Positions 1 through 7,951 are shown, counted from the first letter of the stretch. The stretch is 64,000 bases of DNA from Streptomyces sp. LHD-70 (GCF_031157275.1 NZ_JAVIFW010000030.1:1-64000); one strand, 5' to 3'. Made by a program: numbers and translations. Notes: a model not told the origin generated them from the sequence alone.

Positions 1-431
1 CTCCGGGCGCTTCCCTTCGGTCTTGCGTTTCCGACTCTATCAGACTCTTTCGTGTCCGATTTTCCGTCGGGGGCCGCCCCGCGTTAGCGGGATATTGACC
101 CTGCGCTTTCCGGCCCTTCAGGGCCTTTCGGCGGTGTTGACTCTATCAGATCCTTTCGGGCCTGATTCCCAGTCAACGGGGGTTTGTCTTTGCGGCTGTT
201 GGGCCGTTCCGACGAGTGAGACTTTAGCGGAATCCCGGCCCCGAACCTAATCGGGGTTGCGTTCTTTCGAACGCGGATTCCACATTCCGCAAAAGCACAC
301 GAAAAGAAGACCGCGACGATGCGCGGCTCGATCCTTGGGTTCTTGCTGAATGGCTGTCCGGGGACCAACCGGAGTCGGCGCTCACGTCGGACAACTCGCA
401 GGACTCTACGTAGGCCGAATGGCCCTGTCAA
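1..431 (-). promoter_or_regulatory. rRNA operon promoter and leader region (16S gene off the left edge)
   Basis: No protein gene is supported here. Read on the minus strand, the last 45 bases match my memory of the Streptomyces rRNA leader, including CCGAAGGGAAGCGCCCGGAG at 1-20. The element TCTGATAGAGTC occurs twice (around 33-44 and 139-150), each preceded by CGAAAG, which suggests tandem rRNA promoters using TAGAGT as -10. A further possible -10 (TAAAGT) lies near 224-229. The operon would be transcribed leftward out of the window. The 16S gene itself is not visible, so the identification rests on leader similarity and on the stacked promoters. Confidence 0.75.
403..431 (-). promoter_or_regulatory. 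Distal promoter of the rRNA operon
   Basis: Minus strand: -35 TTGACA (426-431), a 17-base spacer, and -10 TAGAGT (403-408). The -35 is a perfect consensus box for the principal sigma factor, and the -10 equals the TAGAGT of the downstream tandem promoters. It points toward the rRNA leader. Its -35 occupies the same six bases as the -35 proposed for trpS on the other strand. Confidence 0.65.
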
Positions 432-454
432 CCTCGGGCCTGGGTCGCTATGGT
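426..454 (+). promoter_or_regulatory. Candidate promoter of the trpS leader
   Basis: Plus strand: -35 TGTCAA (426-431), a 17-base spacer, and -10 TATGGT (449-454). Initiation six to seven bases downstream would fall at or next to A461, the first base of the leader-peptide ATG, so the leader would be translated from a leaderless transcript. This is inferred from spacing alone; no start-site data were available. Confidence 0.5.
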
Positions 455-460
455 GGCTGC

Positions 461-502
461 ATGACTACGCGCGCGTGCACCAAGCAGTGGTGGGCCGCCT
501 GA
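461..502 (+). CDS. trpL: Trp-rich leader peptide of the trpS attenuator
   Basis: A 13-codon frame encodes MTTRACTKQWWAA with two adjacent tryptophan codons (488-493), then TGA. It lies 123 bases before trpS. Tandem Trp codons are the sensor of ribosome-mediated attenuation: when charged tRNA-Trp is scarce, the ribosome stalls there and changes the folding of the RNA that follows. No Shine-Dalgarno is seen, and the likely transcription start is at the ATG. Attenuation has been reported for the auxiliary TrpRS gene of S. coelicolor, which this gene resembles. Confidence 0.8.
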   Translation: MTTRACTKQWWAA

Positions 503-552
503 CGGCGGCCGTACTCACGTGTGCATCAACGGCCGCCGCCTCGGCGGCCGTT
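493..552 (+). promoter_or_regulatory. Tryptophan attenuator with four alternating arms
   Basis: Four complementary segments are visible. Segment 1 is GGCCGCC at 493-499, inside and just after the Trp codons. Segment 2 is CGGCGGCC at 503-510. Segment 3 is GGCCGCCG at 531-538. Segment 4 is CGGCGGCC at 542-549. Pairs 1:2 and 3:4 are compatible, and 2:3 excludes both. The 3:4 hairpin extends to 11 bp (528-552) with a CCT loop, followed by TTTGCG. Stalling on the Trp codons would mask segment 1, free segment 2 to pair with 3, and prevent terminator 3:4. This is the textbook layout. Confidence 0.8.
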
Positions 553-625
553 TGCGTATCCCCTTCCTGAGGACCGCGGCTCGGCCGGCGGACCGGCGGT
601 GGCCAGGACTCAGGAGGAAGAAGCA

Positions 626-1636
626 GTGACGCGGATCTTCAGTGGCATCAAGCCGACCGGCCACCTCACGTTGGGGAACTACCTGGGCGCGCTGCGCCAG
701 TGGGTCGAGGTAGACCAGCACCGCGCGGAGTCGTTGTTCTGTGTGGTGGATCTGCACGCGCTCACCGTGGAGCACGACCCGGCGCGGGTGCGCAGGCTCA
801 GTAGGCAGGCGGCGACGCTGATGCTGGCGGCCGGGCTCGATCCCGAGCGGTGCGCGGTGTTCGTGCAGAGCCATGTCGACGAGCATGCGCGGCTCTCGTA
901 CCTCCTTGAGTGCGTCGCCAATGACGGGGAGATGCGGCGGATGATCCAGTACAAGGAGAAGTCCGTGATCGAGCGGGAGCGTGGGGGGAGTGTGCGGCTC
1001 TCGCTGCTGACGTATCCCGTGCTGATGGCGGCGGACATCCTGGCCTATGGGGCGGACGAGGTTCCTGTGGGTGAGGACCAGACGCAGCATGTGGAGCTCA
1101 CGCGGGATCTGGCCGTGCGGTTCAACCAGCGGTACGGGCACACCTTTGTGGTGCCGCGGGCCACGCCGCCGAAGGTCGCCGCGCGGGTGATGGATCTGCA
1201 GGAGCCGACGTCGAAGATGGGGAAGTCCCATGAGTCGGGTGCGGGGATCGTCTATCTGCTCGATGAGCCCGAGGTCGTACGGAAGAAGATTCTGCGGGCC
1301 GTGACCGACAGCGGGCGGGAGGTCGTGTACGACCGGGAGGGCAAGCCCGGGGTGTCGAATCTGCTGGAGATTCTGGCGGCGTGCGAGGGGCGCGGGCCCG
1401 AGGAGTTGAGCGGGGTCTTCGATTCGTACGGGGAGTTGAAGAAGGCGACCGCCGAGGCCGTGGTGGAAACGCTGCGGCCGGTGCGGGAGCGGCACCGGGA
1501 GTTGTGTGCCGAGCCGGGGCGGGTCGACGCGGTGCTGCGGGCCGGGGCCGAGAAGGCGCGGGGGATGGCGCGGCCGACGGTTGATGCCGCGTACCGGGCG
1601 ATGGGGCTGATGATGCCCGCGGGTGGCGAGGTCTGA
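626..1636 (+). CDS. trpS: Tryptophanyl-tRNA synthetase, auxiliary (indolmycin-resistant type)
   Basis: Class I aminoacyl-tRNA synthetase of 336 residues that charges tRNA-Trp. The HIGH-type signature PTGHLTLGN is at residues 10-18 and the KMSKS-type motif appears as KMGKS. The GTG at 626 was chosen because AGGAGG lies about ten bases upstream and the protein then begins exactly at TRIFSGIKPTG. Residue 9 is Lys where most bacterial TrpRS have Gln (SGIQP). From memory, Lys9 marks the indolmycin-resistant auxiliary TrpRS of S. coelicolor. The attenuator upstream supports an inducible auxiliary role, so a second housekeeping trpS is expected elsewhere. Confidence 0.93.
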   Translation: MTRIFSGIKPTGHLTLGNYLGALRQWVEVDQHRAESLFCVVDLHALTVEHDPARVRRLSRQAATLMLAAGLDPERCAVFVQSHVDEHARLSYLLECVANDGEMRRMIQYKEKSVIERERGGSVRLSLLTYPVLMAADILAYGADEVPVGEDQTQHVELTRDLAVRFNQRYGHTFVVPRATPPKVAARVMDLQEPTSKMGKSHESGAGIVYLLDEPEVVRKKILRAVTDSGREVVYDREGKPGVSNLLEILAACEGRGPEELSGVFDSYGELKKATAEAVVETLRPVRERHRELCAEPGRVDAVLRAGAEKARGMARPTVDAAYRAMGLMMPAGGEV

Positions 1637-1645
1637 AGGGGTGGT

Positions 1646-1673
1646 GCGGCGCCGTTCTCCGGAACGGCGCCGC
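1646..1673. terminator. Bidirectional terminator between trpS and proC
   Basis: Perfect 12-bp stem (GCGGCGCCGTTC with its complement) around a TCCG loop, lying between two convergent genes. There is no T tract, as is usual for Streptomyces. Confidence 0.75.
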
Positions 1674-1680
1674 AGTCGTG

Positions 1681-2490
1681 TCAGCCGTTGCCGGAGGCGA
1701 GTTCGCGGCTGCGGTCGCGGGCGGCTTCGAGGGCGGCGATGAGGGCCGCGCGTACGCCGTGGTTCTCCAGTTCGCGGATGGCGTTGATGGTGGTGCCGGC
1801 GGGGGACGTGACGTTCTCGCGGAGCTTGACCGGGTGTTCGCCGCTGTCGCGGAGCATCACGGCGGCGCCGATGGCTGCCTGGACGATCAGGTCGTGGGCC
1901 TTGTCGCGGGGCAGGCCGAGGAGGATGCCGGCGTCGGTCATGGCCTCTACGAGGAAGTAGAAGTACGCCGGTCCTGAGCCGGAGAGTGCCGTGCAGGCGT
2001 CCTGCTGGGCCTCGGGGACGCGGAGCGTCTTGCCGACGGCGCCGAAGATGTCCTCGGCGTGGCTGAGGTCGGCCGCGCTGGCGTGGGAGCCGGCGGAGAT
2101 GACCGACATGCCCTCGTCGACGAGGACCGGGGTGTTCGGCATGACGCGGACGACCGGGGTGCTGCCGGGGAGGCGTTCCTCGATGAAGGCCGTCGTGATG
2201 CCCGCCGCCGCGCTGATGACCAGGCGGTCCGCGGTGACGTTCGGGGCGAGCTCGTCGAGGAGTGCGCCCATGTCCTGCGGCTTGCAGGCGAGGATCAGGG
2301 TGTCGGCGTGCTTGGCGGCTTCGGCGTTGGTGACCGGGTCGACGCCGTAGCGGGTGCGGAGTTCCTCGGCTCGTTCGGCGCGGCGGGTGGTGACCAGGAG
2401 GTCGGCGGGGGCCCAGCCGGCCCGGATCATTCCGCTGAGCAGGGCCTCGCCGATCTTTCCGGTGCCGAGGACTGCGACTTTCTGGGTCAT
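1681..2490 (-). CDS. proC: Pyrroline-5-carboxylate reductase
   Basis: NADPH-dependent enzyme for the last step of proline synthesis; 269 residues, a normal family length. The N-terminal Rossmann motif is VLGTGKIGEALLSGM. The C-terminal family signature is seen in the GSGPAYFYFLVEAMTDAG segment, followed by a region equivalent to the conserved VTSPAGTT. The ATG follows GGAAGG about nine bases upstream. It is monocistronic and convergent with trpS. Confidence 0.95.
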   Translation of the reverse strand: MTQKVAVLGTGKIGEALLSGMIRAGWAPADLLVTTRRAERAEELRTRYGVDPVTNAEAAKHADTLILACKPQDMGALLDELAPNVTADRLVISAAAGITTAFIEERLPGSTPVVRVMPNTPVLVDEGMSVISAGSHASAADLSHAEDIFGAVGKTLRVPEAQQDACTALSGSGPAYFYFLVEAMTDAGILLGLPRDKAHDLIVQAAIGAAVMLRDSGEHPVKLRENVTSPAGTTINAIRELENHGVRAALIAALEAARDRSRELASGNG

Positions 2491-2595
2491 GAGCGGGTGC
2501 CTTCCGGTGAGTCGTCCACGGTCATCCTCGCATCGGGGCCGTGGGCGGCGGTGCGCGTGTCCGATGGGCGGTACGGCACTCCCGTACGTACGGGA

Positions 2596-3396
2596 TCAGG
2601 GCGTGCGGCGGCGGAGGGTGGCGGCGCCGAGGGCGAGGACCAGGAGGGCGCAGGCGGCTACGACGAGGATGTCGCGGAGGAAGTCGGCGGTGACGTCGGT
2701 GTGCTGGAGGACTTCGTTCATGCCGTCGACGGCGTACGACATGGGGAGGACGTTCGAGATCGCCTCCAGGACGGGGTGCATGGTGTCGCGCGGGGCGAAG
2801 AGGCCGCAGAGGAGGAGCTGGGGGAAGATCACCGCCGGCATGAACTGGACGGCCTGGAACTCGGAGGCCGCGAAGGCGGAGACGAAGAGGCCGAGGGCGG
2901 TGCCGAGGAGGGCGTCCAGGAGGGCTACCAGGAGCAGCAGCCAGGGTGAGCCGATGACGTCGAGGCCGAGGACCCACAGGGCGAGGCCGGTGGCGAGGGC
3001 GGACTGGACGACGGCGAGCAGGCCGAAGGCGAGGGCGTACCCGAGGATCAGGTCGGCCTTGCCGAGGGGCATGGCGAGGAGGCGTTCCAGGGTGCCGGAG
3101 GTGCGCTCGCGGAGGGTGGCGATGGACGTCACCAGGAACATCGTGATCAGCGGGAAGATGCCGAGCAGCGAGGCGCCGATGGTGTCGAAGGTGCGCTGGC
3201 TGCCGTCGAAGACGTAGCGCAGCAGGAGCAGCATCACGCACGGGACGAACAGCATCAGGGCGATCGAGCGCGGGTCGTGCCGGAGTTGGCGCAGCACGCG
3301 CGCGGTGGTGGCGAGTGTGCGGGGTGCGGAGAAGGCGGGGGCGCGGGTCGGGGTGGGGGCCGGGGCCGTGGCGGTGTCGGTTGCGGGGGTGGTCAT
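2596..3396 (-). CDS. ABC-2 type transporter, membrane subunit
   Basis: Membrane half of a DrrAB-like exporter, 266 residues. After a Pro/Thr-rich start it has about six hydrophobic segments and the ABC-2 pattern in the middle (TLRERTSGTLERLLAMPLG). The ATG at 3396 overlaps the stop of the ATPase gene by four bases (ATGA), so the two are translated together. The substrate cannot be read from sequence; relatives export hydrophobic drugs, lipids or pigments. Confidence 0.88.
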   Translation of the reverse strand: MTTPATDTATAPAPTPTRAPAFSAPRTLATTARVLRQLRHDPRSIALMLFVPCVMLLLLRYVFDGSQRTFDTIGASLLGIFPLITMFLVTSIATLRERTSGTLERLLAMPLGKADLILGYALAFGLLAVVQSALATGLALWVLGLDVIGSPWLLLLVALLDALLGTALGLFVSAFAASEFQAVQFMPAVIFPQLLLCGLFAPRDTMHPVLEAISNVLPMSYAVDGMNEVLQHTDVTADFLRDILVVAACALLVLALGAATLRRRTP

Positions 3397-4205
3397 CGCG
3401 CCGGCTCCTGTCGGTCGTCGTCGGTGGTGGCGCGGTCGGCGTGCGCGCGGGCGTTGGCGTCGTCGACCAGCCGGAGGAAGGCGGACTCGACGGTTCCGGA
3501 GGTGCCGCGCAGGGCGTCCGGGGTGTCGTCGGCGAGGATCTCGCCCTCGCGCATGAGGAGGAGGCGGTGGCAGCGCTCGGCCTCGTCCATGACGTGCGAG
3601 GAGACGAGGAGGGTGGTGCCGCGCCCGGCGATGGTGTGGAAGAGGTTCCACAGGTCGCGGCGGAGCACCGGGTCGAGGCCGACGGTGGGTTCGTCGAGGA
3701 CGAGGAGTTCGGGGCTGCCGAGCAGGGCGACGGCGAGCGAGACGCGGCTGCGCTGGCCGCCGGAGAGGGTGCCGGCGAGGGCGTCGGTGTGCGAGGTGAG
3801 GTCGACGTCGGCGATGACGCGGGTGACGTCGGCGCGGCGGCGGGTGGCGGCCGCGCGGCCCGGGTCGAGGATCGCGGCGAAGTAGTCGAGGTTCTGGCGG
3901 ACCGTCAGGTCGTCGTAGACGGACGGGTCCTGGGTCACGTACCCGATGCGGGAGCGGAGTTCGGGGGCGCCGGCCGGGTGGCCGAGGACCCGGAGCGTGC
4001 CGGTGACCCTGGCCTGGGTGCCGACGATGGCGCGCATCAGGGTGGTCTTGCCGCAGCCGGAGGGACCGAGGAGGCCGGTGACCTGGCCGCGCGGCACGTC
4101 GAAGCCGAGGCTGCGCACTACGGGGCGGCCGCCTCGTACGACGGAGAGGTCGGCGGCGTGGATGGCGGTGTGCACGGCTGCGCCCCTTCCGGACGAGTAA
4201 TTCAT
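3393..4205 (-). CDS. ABC transporter ATP-binding subunit (DrrA-like)
   Basis: About 270 residues. Walker A is GPSGCGKTT, the Q-loop lies in GYVTQDP, the ABC signature is LSGGQRSRVS, Walker B is LLVLDEP, and the H-loop is in LLVSSHVMDEAE. It pairs with the permease that overlaps its end. The ATG at 4205 (or a GTG at 4208) sits inside an 18-bp palindrome, and a promoter predicts transcription starting within one to four bases of these codons, so translation is probably leaderless. The in-frame extension upstream to 4244 contains promoter DNA and is unlikely to be coding. Confidence 0.9.
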   Translation of the reverse strand: MNYSSGRGAAVHTAIHAADLSVVRGGRPVVRSLGFDVPRGQVTGLLGPSGCGKTTLMRAIVGTQARVTGTLRVLGHPAGAPELRSRIGYVTQDPSVYDDLTVRQNLDYFAAILDPGRAAATRRRADVTRVIADVDLTSHTDALAGTLSGGQRSRVSLAVALLGSPELLVLDEPTVGLDPVLRRDLWNLFHTIAGRGTTLLVSSHVMDEAERCHRLLLMREGEILADDTPDALRGTSGTVESAFLRLVDDANARAHADRATTDDDRQEPAR

Positions 4206-4244
4206 CACGTGATGAATAATCCTCCTGGGTGGGGTGCGCGTCAA
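4200..4244 (-). promoter_or_regulatory. Promoter with palindromic operator of the ABC exporter
   Basis: Minus strand: -35 TTGACG (4239-4244), a 17-base spacer, and -10 GATTAT (4216-4221). A perfect 18-bp palindrome, ATTCATCACGTGATGAAT, covers 4200-4217, i.e. the predicted start site and the first codons. This geometry is typical of a dimeric repressor (TetR, MarR or GntR type). No regulator gene is adjacent, so the repressor must be encoded elsewhere. Confidence 0.65.
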
Positions 4245-4284
4245 GGCGTGGGGCGTTGGGCGCCGGCGGGCTCGGGCGGGCCGG

Positions 4285-4806
4285 CTACTTGCGCTTCTTC
4301 TTGACGCGGTTCGCCGGGTTGCCCGCGCGGCGGGACGTGCGGCGTTCGTACTGCTTGACGGCCGCTTCGTACTCCGCGCGGCGGAGCTTTTCGCCGGGGG
4401 CCTCGGACAGCGAGCGGAGGAAGTACGCGAGCAGGGCGCCGACGAAGCCGATGGCCGTCATGGAGCGCAGGGACGCCTGCGTCTGCGGGTCGGGGCGCCT
4501 GCTGTACGCGTCCCAGGTACGGCGGAACGCGAGCGCGCTGCAGACAGCGAAGACCGCCACGACGAGCAGGTCGACGAAGGCGCCGACCTGGGCGATCTCC
4601 AGTCCCTCGTACGCGAACCGGAGGAGCAGGCAGCCGCCGAACGCGGCCGAGATCGAGCCGAGGGCCACGGCGGCGCGGCGCAGCCCGTACTTGCCGGTGT
4701 GGTCGAGCCAGTGCGTGCCGAAGAAGCGGATGGGCTCGGGTTCGGGGCCGCCCGGGCTGTCCTGGCCGTCAGGGGTATGGGGTTCCGCGTGGGATGCATC
4801 GCTCAC
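4285..4806 (-). CDS. Conserved Streptomyces membrane protein, unknown function
   Basis: 173 residues. There is an acidic, Pro-rich cytoplasmic start, then about three hydrophobic helices (around residues 45-65, 72-92 and 115-132), then a strongly basic tail ending KKKRK. No enzymatic motif is visible. It stands alone between the exporter and the kinase, about 80 bases past the exporter promoter and in the same direction as the exporter. Confidence 0.75.
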   Translation of the reverse strand: MSDASHAEPHTPDGQDSPGGPEPEPIRFFGTHWLDHTGKYGLRRAAVALGSISAAFGGCLLLRFAYEGLEIAQVGAFVDLLVVAVFAVCSALAFRRTWDAYSRRPDPQTQASLRSMTAIGFVGALLAYFLRSLSEAPGEKLRRAEYEAAVKQYERRTSRRAGNPANRVKKKRK

Positions 4807-4945
4807 GGTGCCGATTATCGCGCGCGGCGGGCCCGATACGGAGTGGGTGCTACCGCCCCCGAGGCCGCCTTCTGTCGGTGGGGCGCGCTAGTTTGGTCGG
4901 ACGGCCGGGCGCGACGGCCGGGGGCGACTGGGGGAGGTCGGCGCA

Positions 4946-7348
4946 GTGCGGCTGCGGTCAGGTGATCCGGAGACGATCGGCGGCTACCCGCTGGAGCGGC
5001 GGCTCGGGGCGGGCGGCATGGGCACCGTCTATCTGGCGCGTACGGCGTCGGGGCGGCGGGTCGCGATCAAGCTGATCCATCAACAGTTCGCGGACGACGA
5101 GGAGTTCAGGACCCGGTTCCGACAGGAGGTCTCGGCGGCCCGGCGGGTCAGCGGGGCGTTCACGGCGGCCGTGGTCGACGCCGACCCCGAGGGTGCGCAC
5201 CCGTGGATGGCCACGGCGTACATCGAGGGCCCCACGCTCTCCGAACGGATCGAGTCGGGCGGCCCGTTGGACGGAGCCGAGCTGCGCACGCTCGCCGTCG
5301 GCCTGGCCGAGGCGCTGCGCGACATCCACCGGGTCGGCGTGGTGCACCGCGACCTCAAGCCGTCCAACGTCGTGCTCTCGGCGGAGGGCCCCCGGGTGAT
5401 CGACTTCGGCATCTCGCGCGCCGCCGACCACCAGACGCTGACGATGACGGGGCGGGTCATCGGCACACCGCCCTTCATGTCGCCCGAGCAGTTGCAGGCG
5501 CCGCGCGACGTGGGCCCCGAGTCGGACGTGTTCTCCCTGGCCACGCTGCTCGTGTTCGCGGCGACGGGGCAGGGGCCGTTCGACGCGGACAGCCCGTACC
5601 TCACGGCGTACCAAGTGGTGCACGAGGAGCCGAGGTTGAGCGCCGCGCCGGCGGCGCTGCGGGCCGTGGTCGAGCCGTGCCTCGCGAAGGACCCGGGCGT
5701 GCGGCCGTCCACGGACGAGCTGCTCGCTCAACTCCTCGCGCTTCCCGGGGACTTTCCCGTGGGTGCGGGCTCGGGCGCGTCCGCCGGTGGGCCGGTGGAC
5801 TCCGCGACGCGGGTGCTGGGCGGGGGCGCGCGGGGAGAGGCCTCCGGGCCGGAGCGGCCGGAGCGTTTGACGCGGCCCGAGCAGGTGGAGCACGGGGAGC
5901 AGCTGGAGCCTCGCACCAGCTCTCGTACGCTCACTGGCATCGGGCCCGGCCTGCGCAGACGGTGGCGGTCCGTGCTCGCCGCGGCCGTCGCGGTGGCGGC
6001 CATCGCGGGCGGCGTCGCCCTGCTCGGCCCGGACCGCGGCGCGGACGCACAGAACACGGCGCAGGGCGAGCAGCCGGAGGCCGGCTCCCCCGGAAAGCCG
6101 CTGCCCGAGGGCTTCGCGCCCTGGGAGGTGTCGGTACGGGGCGGGAAGGACATCCCCGACGAGTTGCGCTGCGTGCCGCGCGGCGCCGACGTGTACTGCG
6201 GGGGCGGCGGGGTCGTCGCCACCCGGCTGCGCGCGGCCGACGGCAAGCGGCTGTGGACGGTGCGGAGCCCGGGCGTACCGGCGAACGGGATGCACTTCGT
6301 CGGCGTCACGGGCGCGAGCACGGGCACGGGTGCGGGTGCGGGCACAGACACGGGTGCGGGTGCGGGCACGGGCACGGGGTCGTCGGCTGGCTCGGCGGAG
6401 GCCGAGGGCCCGACCGTCGTCGGCTACCGCATTCCCGACGGTGCCGGATCGCCCCAGGCGGTCGCCCTGACCGAGGGCGGCAAGGAGCGCTGGTCCGCGC
6501 CGCTGGGCGGGGAGTCGACGCTGCTCACCGGGCGTACGCAGAGTGCGGTCCTGCACCGCGGGGACGTGCTGTCCGTCGACCCGGCGGGTACGCGGATCGA
6601 GGCGCGGCGGGCGGGTGGCGACGGCAGCGTGCGCTGGTCCCGCCCCTTCCCGCCCGGTACGCAGTGCGCGCCGTACGCGCCGAATCCGCGCGCGGCCCGG
6701 CTCTACGCCCTCTGCGCGTCGGCAGCGGAGGTGGAATCCTTGCAGGTCAGCCGCCCGACGCTGCGGCTGCTCGATCCGGCGGACGGGCGGCTCGGCGAGC
6801 CGGTCCGGCTGAAGGGGCAGTGGCGTCCCGTCGGTGAGGCGGACGGGAAGCTCGTCCTCGTCAAGGAGCGGATGGAAGGGCTCGACTTCGCCGGGTTCTC
6901 GGCGGTGGCGCTGTTCGACCCGCGGACCGGCAAGGTCGACGAGCACGCGCTGCGCGGGGCGTCCGGTGGTGCCGTCGCGGTGACGGAGGGTGCGGACCCC
7001 ACGGTCGTCGCGGGCGCGCTGCACTTCGTGGAGCGGAGCGGGCGGGTGCACTCCGTGGATCCGGCGAGCGGGCGGGTGCGGTGGTCCCGGCAGACGGGCG
7101 TCGAGTGGGCCTCGGCGCCCGTCGCCTCCGACGGGGTGCTGTACTTCGGCTCGGCCAGCGGCCGCGTCGCCGCGCTTGACGCGCGCGAGGGCGAGCTGCG
7201 GTGGGCTTCGCCGCCGCGGGTCGAGAGCCCTGGGAGCGAGATGGGGGCTACGGCTCGGGTGGTGGTGGCCGGTCGCGTGGTGATTGTTTCCGCGGGTGGG
7301 AACACGGTGTTCGGGTTCGATGGGGAGCGGCCGCCGTCGGAAGGGTGA
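4946..7348 (+). CDS. Membrane Ser/Thr protein kinase with outside PQQ-like beta-propeller
   Basis: 800 residues. The Hanks-type kinase domain spans about 10-270: glycine loop GAGGMGTVY, invariant Lys41 in AIK, catalytic HRDLKPSN (Asp near 135), DFG near 153, and the GTPPFMSPEQ activation segment. A single membrane helix (about 342-363) follows. The C-terminal outside region contains repeated PQQ-type blades ending in W or G motifs (for example DGKRLWTV and SGRVRWSRQTG). A Gly/Thr/Ala-rich insert (about 455-480) is encoded by 6-bp repeats. GTG is chosen for GGGGAGG ten bases upstream. The ligand of the propeller is unknown. Confidence 0.9.
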   Translation: MRLRSGDPETIGGYPLERRLGAGGMGTVYLARTASGRRVAIKLIHQQFADDEEFRTRFRQEVSAARRVSGAFTAAVVDADPEGAHPWMATAYIEGPTLSERIESGGPLDGAELRTLAVGLAEALRDIHRVGVVHRDLKPSNVVLSAEGPRVIDFGISRAADHQTLTMTGRVIGTPPFMSPEQLQAPRDVGPESDVFSLATLLVFAATGQGPFDADSPYLTAYQVVHEEPRLSAAPAALRAVVEPCLAKDPGVRPSTDELLAQLLALPGDFPVGAGSGASAGGPVDSATRVLGGGARGEASGPERPERLTRPEQVEHGEQLEPRTSSRTLTGIGPGLRRRWRSVLAAAVAVAAIAGGVALLGPDRGADAQNTAQGEQPEAGSPGKPLPEGFAPWEVSVRGGKDIPDELRCVPRGADVYCGGGGVVATRLRAADGKRLWTVRSPGVPANGMHFVGVTGASTGTGAGAGTDTGAGAGTGTGSSAGSAEAEGPTVVGYRIPDGAGSPQAVALTEGGKERWSAPLGGESTLLTGRTQSAVLHRGDVLSVDPAGTRIEARRAGGDGSVRWSRPFPPGTQCAPYAPNPRAARLYALCASAAEVESLQVSRPTLRLLDPADGRLGEPVRLKGQWRPVGEADGKLVLVKERMEGLDFAGFSAVALFDPRTGKVDEHALRGASGGAVAVTEGADPTVVAGALHFVERSGRVHSVDPASGRVRWSRQTGVEWASAPVASDGVLYFGSASGRVAALDAREGELRWASPPRVESPGSEMGATARVVVAGRVVIVSAGGNTVFGFDGERPPSEG

Positions 7349-7447
7349 GGGTTGTCCCCCTCCCCCTCGCCTCCCGGTGGGCCGGGCCCCAACTTCCGCA
7401 CGTACCCGTCGTGGTGCGTCCGCCTCATCAGCGACTGACCGTCCGTC

Positions 7448-7530
7448 GTGGCTGGTCGCGCCCACGCGGCGAAGCCGCAAATGTCACAGCCCCGCGCCCC
7501 TTTCGGGGCGCCCCCCATCGGGGCGCCCCC
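7448..7530. repeat. Dispersed Streptomyces intergenic repeat with terminator hairpin
   Basis: The 205 bases between the kinase gene and the SH3 gene contain a sequence that I recall from many Streptomyces intergenic regions (GGCTGGTCGCGCCCACGCGG followed by a GCCGCA tract). It ends in hairpin GCGCCCC-TTTC-GGGGCGC at 7494-7511, and the right arm is then duplicated near 7515-7527. It probably serves as a bidirectional terminator for the convergent genes. Confidence 0.55.
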
Positions 7531-7553
7531 CAGCCCACCGCCGTACGAAACTC

Positions 7554-7853
7554 TCAGCAGCGCGGTGCCACGTACCCGTCGCTGCCCGTTCGTACGTACG
7601 CGTCCGAGACGTAGCGGCCGGAGCCTATGCGGTCCCAGATGCGGGTTGTGCCGGTCGGGCCCGTGATCGTCTGGCCCGGGGTCTGGCAGTGGAGGGTGAC
7701 GCGGGTGCCCGCCTCGATGCGGCCGACCTTGGCATACGAAGTGCCGGGGCCCGAGCGGACGTTGACGTCGGCGACGACCGTGTACGTCCGCGTGCCGGCG
7801 GCCGCGGTCTGCATCGCCGAGACCGAGTCTCTGATCGTGACCTGCTCACTCAT
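7554..7853 (-). CDS. Small SH3b-domain protein
   Basis: 99 residues. The bacterial SH3 pattern is clear: VVADVNVRSGPGTSYAKVGRIEAGTRVTL, then a W-containing strand and YVSDAYV near the end. There is no signal peptide or membrane helix, which is unusual because most SH3b proteins act in the cell wall. Four Cys/Trp positions could stabilise the fold. It lies downstream of ilvD in the same direction but beyond a terminator. Its role is unknown. Confidence 0.8.
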   Translation of the reverse strand: MSEQVTIRDSVSAMQTAAAGTRTYTVVADVNVRSGPGTSYAKVGRIEAGTRVTLHCQTPGQTITGPTGTTRIWDRIGSGRYVSDAYVRTGSDGYVAPRC

Positions 7854-7912
7854 GCTGCTCTCCCCCGTGTCCGCGGCGCCCCGTCGCGGGCGCCGTCACC
7901 CATCAGGACGAA

Positions 7913-7951
7913 CAGCGGGCCCCCGCCAGTTCCCTGGACGGGGGCCCGCTG
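7913..7951 (-). terminator. Terminator after ilvD
   Basis: Perfect 13-bp GC stem (7913-7925 with 7939-7951) and a 13-base loop, starting 15 bases beyond the ilvD stop. Confidence 0.75.

Noticed and set aside
84..431. 115-residue minus-strand frame at the left edge
   Set aside because: It covers the stacked rRNA promoters and leader; composition is not coding-like.
4958..7480. 840-residue frame opposite the Ser/Thr kinase gene
   Set aside because: Antisense shadow of a GC-rich gene; Arg/Pro/His-rich with no domain, while the plus strand encodes a clear kinase.
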